Shown here: in pieces, positions 8,093-13,804 of the stretch
Position numbering within the stretch: position 1 is the stretch's first letter
How the letters are laid out: each line of letters begins with the position of its first letter
From: JBJXHC01 sp046160825
GTDB taxonomy: Bacteria; Bacteroidota; Ignavibacteria; UBA10030; UBA6906
Assembly (NCBI GenBank): GCA_046160825.1
Contig: JBJXHC010000090.1
Coordinates: forward strand, 1 to 26,493
Direction of reading: 5' to 3'
DNA: 26,493 nt
Made by a program: the position numbers and the translations under genes
Notes under the pieces: generated by a model
What the model was told of the DNA's origin: nothing
The model's database searches: none
The model's input: the letters and a program-made list of their open reading frames with translations, nothing else

Positions 8093-8282
8093 ATCATGGC
8101 CTGCAACTGGTAAATATTGCCCCTCATTGTATCCTATGTATGCAAAAAATTCCTGAATGTTCTGGAAATAGGACGACCCCTCACAAACAACCAATGATTT
8201 GACGAGGCGGAAATATGGCACGCTATTCGTACTAAAGGAATCCAGTAGTCACGAAATTCCACTCGGACGATGGAGGTATGCC

Positions 8283-8432
8283 ATGAGAATGCAGTATCGA
8301 TTTAGCCCGCTCTCGAAGGAAGAACGAGAGCTCTTTGAGACCATCCTCCTTGAGGAGATGGATGCCCAATCGTGGTTCGCTGTAACGTTCAGTTCAATTT
8401 TCGGTGAAGAGGTATTCATTACCATTCAATAA
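8283..8432 (+). CDS. Small protein of unknown function, 49 residues
   Basis: The ATG at 8283 is preceded by a very good ribosome site (GGAGG, six bases upstream), which favours it over a longer in-frame ORF from 8199 whose extra 28 residues lack support. The protein has an acidic amphipathic helix ('SKEERELFETILLEEMD', residues 11-27) followed by an aromatic, beta-prone tail ('WFAVTFSSIFGEEVFITIQ'). No signal peptide or cysteine is present. I do not recognise the family. It is followed 17 bases later by a second 49-residue gene and then by two terminator-like hairpins, so the two mini-genes look like a discrete small operon. The 240 bp upstream hold the SDR promoter on the other strand and a possible TTGACG box near 8198 on this strand. 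Confidence 0.55.
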   Translation: MRMQYRFSPLSKEERELFETILLEEMDAQSWFAVTFSSIFGEEVFITIQ

Positions 8433-8449
8433 AGCATCTGGAGTGGGGA

Positions 8450-8599
8450 ATGAAGACAGCAGCGTGGACAGCGATACTGGCATTGATTGTAACGATCCCG
8501 TTATTGATTGCAAAGCGAAAACGCGATCGAGTACTGATAGGATCAAGAACCGTACCCGACGAGAATCGACTGTATGACATAGAGGATTTTGTTGACTAA
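8450..8599 (+). CDS. Small single-pass membrane protein of unknown function, 49 residues
   Basis: An ATG-started reading frame of 49 codons, preceded by a purine-rich GGAGTGGGGA ribosome site. Residues 4-21 form one hydrophobic segment ('AAWTAILALIVTIPLLIA'). It is followed at once by a strongly basic stop-transfer cluster 'KRKRDR' and then by an acidic tail ending 'DIEDFVD'. This pattern predicts an N-terminal anchor with a cytoplasmic tail of about 28 residues. It lies 17 bases after the preceding small gene and 14 bases before a hairpin, so it is the last gene of the pair. I do not recognise the family; a membrane-anchored regulator or stress peptide would fit, but this is only inference. 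Confidence 0.55.
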   Translation: MKTAAWTAILALIVTIPLLIAKRKRDRVLIGSRTVPDENRLYDIEDFVD

Positions 8600-8613
8600 A
8601 AGATAGTATTCTT

Positions 8614-8645
8614 CAAAGACTCTATCGGTGGGATAAGAGTCTTTG
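8614..8645 (+). terminator. Hairpin after the two small genes
   Basis: The arms CAAAGACTCT (8614-8623) and AGAGTCTTTG (8636-8645) are perfect complements of 10 bp. The stem begins 14 bases after the stop of the second small gene. No long T-run follows, and a stronger terminator sits 8 bases further on. Confidence 0.5.
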
Positions 8646-8653
8646 GTTCCCGG

Positions 8654-8690
8654 AAAGGGTGTTGCGTAGGTGGACGCGACACCCTTTTCT
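8654..8690 (+). terminator. Strong rho-independent terminator
   Basis: A 14-bp stem with one G-T wobble pairs 8654-8667 (AAAGGGTGTTGCGT) with 8674-8687, with a six-base loop and a T-rich tail (TTTTCTT). It ends the small-gene operon and isolates the cold-shock gene. Confidence 0.8.
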
Positions 8691-8716
8691 TATGCATGTG
8701 GATGGCCTGCATCGAC

Positions 8717-8745
8717 TTGCAATTGCGTAACCTTTCTCATATCTT
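8717..8745 (+). promoter_or_regulatory. Predicted sigma-70 promoter of the cold-shock gene
   Basis: TTGCAA (8717-8722), a 17-bp spacer and TATCTT (8740-8745). The predicted transcript would start near 8752 and give a leader of about 165 bases, similar in length to cold-shock gene leaders in other bacteria. A weaker alternative of Bacteroidetes type (TTTG 8773-8776, TATGTTGG 8794-8801) also exists. Confidence 0.5.
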
Positions 8746-8823
8746 AGCACCGCAAATTACTGTACACCGTTTTTTGCGCTTAATGGTTCCGCTTATGTTG
8801 GACTGTTCTTCATGGAAGCACAG

Positions 8824-8872
8824 CCCGGCCTGATGGCTATTAAGAGGCAATAAATCAGGTGCCCATGTCGGG
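8824..8872 (+). promoter_or_regulatory. Structured segment of the cold-shock mRNA leader
   Basis: Nested complementary arms CCCG (8824-8827) with CGGG (8869-8872), and CCTGAT (8829-8834) with ATCAGG (8854-8859), predict a stem just upstream of the ribosome site. It lies in the gap of just over 300 bases between the small genes and the cold-shock gene. A temperature-responsive role is possible but is inference. Confidence 0.35.
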
Positions 8873-8916
8873 CGGCGATGCCGTACAAAGCTGGATTCAT
8901 CTTAAAGGAGTGTTCC

Positions 8917-9117
8917 ATGGAAAAGGGAACAGTCAAGTGGTTCAACGGAGCAAAAGGCTTCGGATTTATTCAACGTGAGTCAGGCGAGGACGTGTTTGTC
9001 CACTACAAGGCAATCGTCGGCGACGGCTACAAGACGTTGAATGAAGGCGACAAGGTACAGTTCGATGTCGAAAAGGGCCCCAAGGGTCTTCAGGCTTCGA
9101 ACGTCTCGAAAGTCTAA
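8917..9117 (+). CDS. Cold-shock domain protein (CspA family)
   Basis: A 66-residue single OB-fold cold-shock domain. RNP1 ('KGFGFI', residues 13-18) and RNP2 ('DVFVHY', about 25-30) are intact, and the start 'GTVKWFN' is canonical. These proteins bind single-stranded RNA and DNA and melt RNA secondary structure as chaperones or antiterminators. The ATG at 8917 has an AAAGGAG ribosome site six bases upstream; an in-frame ATG at 8878 lies within the leader and is not needed. The gene is monocistronic: a strong terminator before it, its own promoter and long leader, and a terminator 20 bases after the stop. Whether it is induced by cold or constitutive cannot be told from the protein. Confidence 0.96.
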   Translation: MEKGTVKWFNGAKGFGFIQRESGEDVFVHYKAIVGDGYKTLNEGDKVQFDVEKGPKGLQASNVSKV

Positions 9118-9136
9118 CCACAAAGCTGCAGTTATT

Positions 9137-9170
9137 AAGCCCCGGAACACCCGGGGCTTTTTCTTTCTTT
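9137..9170 (+). terminator. Rho-independent terminator of the cold-shock gene
   Basis: A perfect 9-bp GC-rich stem pairs 9137-9145 (AAGCCCCGG) with 9151-9159, with a five-base loop, followed by TTTTCTTTCTTT. Confidence 0.9.
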
Positions 9171-9181
9171 CCCCCGGCTTC

Positions 9182-9967
9182 ATGCCACATCATGTTCGCA
9201 TTGCGTTGTGCTACGATGCAAAGGCTTTGCAACGCCCGGATGTTCGGAAGCGGTTGTTGTCGGTCGATGTTCTCGTGATGCCGGAGCTTGTTGATGGCGG
9301 CTATGCCCGACTGAAACGCAGCTATCAACCGCACACTTCCCGTTCGCCACTTCTGCATTCCTTCCGTGCGCTTTCACGTGAATGTTCCCTCGTTGTGATT
9401 GCCGGAAGCGTACTCTATCATGCACGCGAGAATCACAACTCAAGCTTCATTTTCTCCCACGGACGGGTTCTTTCGCGTTACGACAAGATACATCTCTTCA
9501 AGCCTACGGGCGACCATCGATATTTCTTGCCGGGAAAAGGGAGGAAGTCGTTCGCGCTTCCATCGTCAAGTGGAGCAGTGAGGTGTGGTGTGATCATCTG
9601 CTACGATCTCCGTTTTCCCGAACTCAGCCGCGGCCTTGCGGTAGACGGTGTGAGTATTCTTTTTGTTCCGTCACGATGGCCTGCAAAACGGGACGATGCC
9701 TGGATGACTCTTCTCAAAGCCCGTGCAATTGAGAATCAGATATTTGTGGTGGGGTGTAATGCTATTGGAAAAGAGGGTGGACACTCGTACATCTTCGACC
9801 CGGCAGGGAAAATGGTGTTCACCACACGCGCCAATTCTCCCCGCGCATCCCAACTTCACGTTACCACTCTGAGGTTGAACGAACTACAGAAAGCAAAAAG
9901 ACTTCACCATAACCTCAAAGAAGCACGCCTGCTAACGAAAAGACTCCGGATGCGAGGGTCGAAATAA
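9182..9967 (+). CDS. Carbon-nitrogen hydrolase (nitrilase superfamily)
   Basis: A 261-residue nitrilase-superfamily protein with the full Glu-Lys-Cys triad: Glu35 in 'VMPELVDGG', Lys102 in 'RYDKIHLF' and Cys140 in 'IICYDLRFPEL'. Later 'KARAIENQIFVVGCN' (the conserved AIENQ segment) and 'HSYIFDPAGK' complete the fold. The pattern and length suit omega-amidase/YafV or Nit-type amidases, which clean up alpha-keto acid monoamides or damaged glutathione, rather than true nitrilases. The start at 9182 was chosen because it directly precedes the first beta-strand; a longer frame back to 9041 would run through the cold-shock gene and its terminator. The C-terminal tail is unusually basic. It converges with queF, with an 11-base gap. 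Confidence 0.88.
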   Translation: MPHHVRIALCYDAKALQRPDVRKRLLSVDVLVMPELVDGGYARLKRSYQPHTSRSPLLHSFRALSRECSLVVIAGSVLYHARENHNSSFIFSHGRVLSRYDKIHLFKPTGDHRYFLPGKGRKSFALPSSSGAVRCGVIICYDLRFPELSRGLAVDGVSILFVPSRWPAKRDDAWMTLLKARAIENQIFVVGCNAIGKEGGHSYIFDPAGKMVFTTRANSPRASQLHVTTLRLNELQKAKRLHHNLKEARLLTKRLRMRGSK

Positions 9968-9978
9968 TTCTCCGCCAC

Positions 9979-10377
9979 TCACTTCCTGTTCTTATATTCC
10001 CTGCTGACCACGGTATGTATCCCGCCACGAATCCTGTAGTCCGCTGTGACTTTCATCCATTTTGGTCGCGCACAGCGCACAAGGTCTTCGAGCAATCTGT
10101 TCACCAGATGTTCCTGGTAAATCCCGACGTTGCGATATGAGAGAAGATAGTATTTGAAGGATCGAAGCTCAATCACGACTTTCCGGGGGACATAATCGAC
10201 TTTGATGGTTGCGAAATCCGGAAGACCGGACCAGGGACAAACGGCAGTGAATTCGTCGGTTCCTATGTTGATGAGGATGTCTTTCCCGGGATACTCATAC
10301 GGGAATGTTTCGAGTATGTCGACATCAATCGTCGAAGTGTCAGCCGCGTCATATCGCTTGTCGAGTGGTGTTGCCAT
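9979..10377 (-). CDS. queF: NADPH-dependent 7-cyano-7-deazaguanine reductase (preQ0 reductase), YkvM type
   Basis: QueF reduces preQ0 to preQ1 with two NADPH in queuosine biosynthesis for tRNA. This 132-residue protein is the short, single-domain YkvM form. The catalytic Cys47 lies in 'FTAVCPWSGLPDFA' with Asp54 seven residues later. The family's NADPH-binding element (E-L/K-S-x-K type) appears as 'ELRSFKYYLLSYRN' from residue 70. The C-terminus carries the usual 'RGGIHT'. The ATG at 10377 is preferred over an in-frame TTG at 10410; its AGGAG lies rather close, at three bases. No other queuosine genes are in the window, and no preQ1 riboswitch is recognisable upstream. Its promoter overlaps that of the divergent thioredoxin-like gene. 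Confidence 0.95.
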   Translation of the reverse strand: MATPLDKRYDAADTSTIDVDILETFPYEYPGKDILINIGTDEFTAVCPWSGLPDFATIKVDYVPRKVVIELRSFKYYLLSYRNVGIYQEHLVNRLLEDLVRCARPKWMKVTADYRIRGGIHTVVSREYKNRK

Positions 10378-10430
10378 GTGCTCCTGAAGGGTTTGTGTCT
10401 CGCCGAACAATTGGATACATTTGCCCGGAG

Positions 10431-10459
10431 AATATACACAGTTTCAGTCAGAAAGTGAA
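10431..10459 (-). promoter_or_regulatory. Predicted sigma-70 promoter of queF
   Basis: On the minus strand TTCACT (10459-10454), 17 bp, TATATT (10436-10431). The -10 box shares bases with a candidate plus-strand -10 (TATACA, 10433-10438; -35 TTGGAT at 10411-10416, 16 bp) for the thioredoxin-like lipoprotein gene. Confidence 0.45.
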
Positions 10460-10468
10460 TGGGCTATC

Positions 10469-10960
10469 ATGAAACTCCTCGCTGTTGGCTTGATATGTTT
10501 GCTGTGTGGTTGTTCCGCGACAAAGCCGGTATCGAATGAAGTCGTTCCGGTCGGTTGGTTCGATCAGGAACAACTGAAAACATCGGCGTACCCGGCGTTC
10601 AAAGCGCGTTACGACACTGTGCAGGTCGAGCAGCAGTTTGTCGGGTTGATTGGGCAGGTACATGATAGCATAGAGGCGATTGTGTTTTTCGGAACGTGGT
10701 GTGGCGACAGCAAACGTGAAGTGCCCGGTTTTCTCAGGATCGTTGAGCAAGCAAATTTTCCCAGGGAGCGTATCAAGTTTTACGCGCTTGACCGCACAAA
10801 GAAAAGTCCGGACGGTCTCACGGATCAGTACGGCATTGAACGGGTTGCGACATTCATCTTTCTCAAGCGAGGAATCGAAGTGGGGAGGATTACCGAGAAG
10901 CCCAGTTCCACACTTGAAGCTGACATGCTTTCCATTTTAGCGGAAGCTGCGGACAAATAG
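10469..10960 (+). CDS. Thioredoxin-fold lipoprotein with a CxxS active site
   Basis: A 163-residue protein. Residues 1-14 are a lipoprotein signal peptide with the lipobox LCGC (Cys15 lipidated), so it sits on the inner or outer membrane facing the periplasm. The body is thioredoxin-like: beta strand 'IVFFGTWCGDSKREVPGF' places Cys78 and Ser81 at the N-terminus of helix 1, and 'YGIERVATFIFLKRG' supplies the usual cis-loop region, although without an obvious cis-proline ('RVAT' replaces xPT). The resolving cysteine is therefore missing. CGDS proteins of this type are found in Bacteroidota and are often annotated only as thioredoxin family. It might be a monothiol reductase or a non-redox binding protein. 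The start at 10469 was chosen because it opens the signal peptide. Confidence 0.75.
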   Translation: MKLLAVGLICLLCGCSATKPVSNEVVPVGWFDQEQLKTSAYPAFKARYDTVQVEQQFVGLIGQVHDSIEAIVFFGTWCGDSKREVPGFLRIVEQANFPRERIKFYALDRTKKSPDGLTDQYGIERVATFIFLKRGIEVGRITEKPSSTLEADMLSILAEAADK

Positions 10961-11064
10961 ATGCACCAGATCAAACAAACTTCATCGAATACCACAGTTC
11001 GTTGAACTTTGCGGCTTCTCGGTCGTCACTTTCATTTTTAAGAGTGTGATCTCATCAAAGTTCA

Positions 11065-11093
11065 TTGACATTTTTGGCTCATTTGAATATATT
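11065..11093 (+). promoter_or_regulatory. Near-consensus sigma-70 promoter of the TPR membrane protein gene
   Basis: A perfect TTGACA (11065-11070), a spacer of exactly 17 bp and TATATT (11088-11093), 53 bp before the chosen ATG. The same two hexamers and spacing occur before the next gene at 13690-13718. Confidence 0.75.
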
Positions 11094-11146
11094 CTGCGTG
11101 AAATTATCATCGATGGGTGTTCACTTCTCCGTATTCGGAAGTTTCA

Positions 11147-13618
11147 ATGACGCATGAGGATGAGGCTAAAGAAAAGGAGCTTGCACGCAAGCGACTTATT
11201 GAAGAAATCAAGAAACGTGCAGAAGAAGCCGAACTTAATCGCATTGAGGAGGACGAACAGCGAGTAGCACCATCGAAACCTCGAGAGGCAGAGCCACAAC
11301 CACAATCTCCTCCTGTCTCTTCAAGATCTGAACCGCTCCCATCGCCGTCATTCCCTCCACCTTCGACTGCAGAGCAACGCGTTACCGACCTGCGTGAGAG
11401 ACTTCTCATGGCTCTGGACCGTGGTCTCGCTGACAAAGCGGGCGTTCTTTTTTCTGAACTCAACGAACTCATCCCGAACGACCCCGAGCTCCGAACATAT
11501 CAATTCCGTCTGGCTGTCCTTCAGGAGAATCAGCAGGAAGTAAAGCTCAAGAAGAAATCCGGCGGCAAGAAAGACGAACAGACAAAGCTCAGGGGAGAAC
11601 GTGAAACGCGGAAGCAGGAGATCACCAAACTCCTTGAGGACATCAATGCCCTCTATCAGAATGAAAAATATGAGAAGGCACTGACGAAGGTCGATCAGAT
11701 TCTTGAGATTGACAGCGAGCATGGTGAAGCGTTGGAACTCATGGAGAAAATCGAGCGGGCGAAGGATCTCGCAGAAGAAATACGGCAGGAGGAGGCACGC
11801 CGCAAGGCCACGGAAGCCGAAACCGCACCGCCGGTTGTTCCTCCGATACCCAAGAAAGAAGAGAAGGGTGACCCGTGGGGTTCGACGCCAATCATCACCC
11901 AGTCACAAACAGTCTTTGATGATCCGGCAGAGAAGACCGTTGCCGCCCCCCGCAAGAGAGAGCTGGTTCTGGGGCGCGTTGTGGGTTGGGTATCACGGAT
12001 CAGGATCCCCGTGAAGACCATTGCTACTGTGCTCGTTGTTGCGGTCCTTGGTGTCGTTGCGTATATGGTCGTGGACACTGTCCGCTCAACGGTGTTCCCT
12101 GCGAAGCACTCTTTGCTCATCTTTCCCGCCACCAGTGCCCTTGCCGATGGTTCCACCGATTATCTTACCGAAGGACTTACGGTAGACATCATCGGTGATT
12201 TCACGATTATTCCCGACATGCGCCTCATTGCACCGGTAACAGCGCTACAGTTTGGCGATCCGCGGTCACACAACGCGCAGACAGCAAAGGCCACCGGGGT
12301 AAGCATCTTTCTCGTCTGGTCGGTAGCTTCCGAAAACGGGGAAACAACAGTACAAGCCTCCCTGTATGATACAAGTAATGCAAGTCCCGTGTGGTCCTTT
12401 CAGCAACGTGTTGCGTCGCGTGAGCTTCCATCGCTGCGATTGGAACTCGGCAGGAACATCGTGACGCAGATGGGCGTGGTTCTTCCGGCTGAGATTGAAG
12501 AAGTGTTCAGCGAGAAACCGGTCGTTGATATGCAGGCGTATGATGCGTACCTCCGCGGGGATTTTGCATTGAGAAACCGGGAACAAGCAATCAATGATGC
12601 TATCGCATTATTCGAACTTGCGCGCATAGCTGATTCAACATACGCGCCCATTCACAATGCTCTCGGTTGGAGTCATCTCCTCGCGTATGAACAAGGTGAT
12701 ACCGCTGCCGTTCATCTGGTAAGCGCACAACGAGCCGTGCAACACGCCGTCGCTTTGAATCCCCGCTCTGGCATAACATCACGCGTCTGGGGCATGCTTG
12801 ATCATTTCCAGGGTGATCATGCCAAAGCGCTTCAACGACTTGAGGAGTCGGTACACATTGCTCCCGCGGATGCAGAATCGCAGCGACGCTATGGCTATCT
12901 TCTTACCGTTGCCGGTCAAGCCGAAGAAGCATTGAAGATTGCCGACGGTGCAGCATCAATTGATCCCCGCAATATTGAATCCCACACACTCACGGGATTG
13001 ATCCATCTCTACCGCGCCGAGTTTCAGGAGGTGGGACAGGAGAATCAGCGGGAGGAATTCCGTGCCGCACTCCGCTCATTTGAAACCGGTCTCCGCCTCG
13101 CTGAAGATAAAAGCGCATACGCAAGCACATATAACGCCGATGTGTTGGTGTACGTGCAGCAACATGAACGTGCAACCGAGATTTTGACTGACCGTGTCGC
13201 GCGTGTGCGCGACAGTTTTTTAGATTTCTACAGACTCGGGCGTGTATTGCAGTCTGCGGGTAAGCCTGTACAGCAGTGGCAGTTGCACTTTCAACGCGCC
13301 AAGCAACTCCTGCTGACTTTGCTCAAGACCAACCCTGAAGATGGAGTGGCTCTTTCCTTCCTGGCTCTCGTCCATACGCGCCTCGGTGAATTCAAGGACG
13401 CCTCGTCCGCGAGCGAACGGGCACTTTCCGTTGCAAGATCGAACACCGCGGTCCTATACAATATTGCCCGCATGCATGCCCTTCAGAAGAACAAGGAAGA
13501 AGCCCTCACCACTCTTTCGTCTGCAATCGGAAAGTATTACGACCTGACGGCAATCCTCGACATGGACTTCTTCAATCTCCGTCAGGACCCCGATTTTATT
13601 CAAGCGATCGTTCCATAG
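11147..13618 (+). CDS. Large TPR protein with coiled coil, one membrane segment and FlgO/TolB-like domain
   Basis: An 823-residue protein. Residues 1-45 are a charged helix, 50-80 a proline-rich linker, and 85-235 helical TPR-like and coiled-coil segments ('YQNEKYEKALTKVDQILEID' is a clear TPR). One membrane segment follows at about 289-312 ('TIATVLVVAVLGVVAYMVV'). The outer part begins with 'LLIFPATSALADGSTDYLTEGLT', the pattern of FlgO/TolB-like domains found before TPR arrays in adenylate-cyclase-like and kinase-associated proteins. From about residue 455 to the end there are at least seven TPR-like helix pairs. The topology suggests a cytoplasmic N-terminus and a periplasmic scaffold. ATG 11147 is preferred to a GTG at 11117. 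It is followed by a second TPR/coiled-coil gene with a matching promoter. The precise role is unknown. Confidence 0.8.
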   Translation: MTHEDEAKEKELARKRLIEEIKKRAEEAELNRIEEDEQRVAPSKPREAEPQPQSPPVSSRSEPLPSPSFPPPSTAEQRVTDLRERLLMALDRGLADKAGVLFSELNELIPNDPELRTYQFRLAVLQENQQEVKLKKKSGGKKDEQTKLRGERETRKQEITKLLEDINALYQNEKYEKALTKVDQILEIDSEHGEALELMEKIERAKDLAEEIRQEEARRKATEAETAPPVVPPIPKKEEKGDPWGSTPIITQSQTVFDDPAEKTVAAPRKRELVLGRVVGWVSRIRIPVKTIATVLVVAVLGVVAYMVVDTVRSTVFPAKHSLLIFPATSALADGSTDYLTEGLTVDIIGDFTIIPDMRLIAPVTALQFGDPRSHNAQTAKATGVSIFLVWSVASENGETTVQASLYDTSNASPVWSFQQRVASRELPSLRLELGRNIVTQMGVVLPAEIEEVFSEKPVVDMQAYDAYLRGDFALRNREQAINDAIALFELARIADSTYAPIHNALGWSHLLAYEQGDTAAVHLVSAQRAVQHAVALNPRSGITSRVWGMLDHFQGDHAKALQRLEESVHIAPADAESQRRYGYLLTVAGQAEEALKIADGAASIDPRNIESHTLTGLIHLYRAEFQEVGQENQREEFRAALRSFETGLRLAEDKSAYASTYNADVLVYVQQHERATEILTDRVARVRDSFLDFYRLGRVLQSAGKPVQQWQLHFQRAKQLLLTLLKTNPEDGVALSFLALVHTRLGEFKDASSASERALSVARSNTAVLYNIARMHALQKNKEEALTTLSSAIGKYYDLTAILDMDFFNLRQDPDFIQAIVP

Positions 13619-13679
13619 CCTGCAGTAGTCCCACTTTCGGTTACTGTCCAAAAAATCGAGGGGGGGGACGGTACCCTCA

Positions 13680-13706
13680 ATTGGTTTGATTGACATTCAA
13701 ACCAAT
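13680..13706. repeat. Perfect inverted repeat flanking the -35 box (operator candidate)
   Basis: The arms ATTGGTTTGA (13680-13689) and TCAAACCAAT (13697-13706) are perfect 10-bp complements separated by seven bases. The -35 hexamer TTGACA (13690-13695) lies exactly in the gap. A dimeric regulator bound here would cover the -35 region. It could also form a hairpin ending the upstream transcript, but no T-run follows. Confidence 0.55.
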
Positions 13707-13718
13707 AATAAATATATT
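13690..13718 (+). promoter_or_regulatory. Near-consensus sigma-70 promoter of the long coiled-coil gene
   Basis: A perfect TTGACA (13690-13695), 17 bp, TATATT (13713-13718), 86 bp before the ATG, embedded in the inverted repeat at 13680-13706. Confidence 0.75.
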
Positions 13719-13804
13719 CTCGTCCACATTACACGCTAATAATTGCGGGCGGTCTTAGCCCAAGTACGCAATAGCGACGAGAAAACAAGGGGCCATACGA
13801 GTTA

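Noticed and set aside
10378..10468. Possible preQ1 riboswitch upstream of queF
   Set aside because: The region lacks the short stem-loop and A-rich tail of the preQ1 class I aptamer, and it is occupied by the overlapping promoters.
13660..13667. Run of eight G residues
   Set aside because: It lies in non-coding DNA between two genes; a possible sequencing weak point but not a feature by itself.
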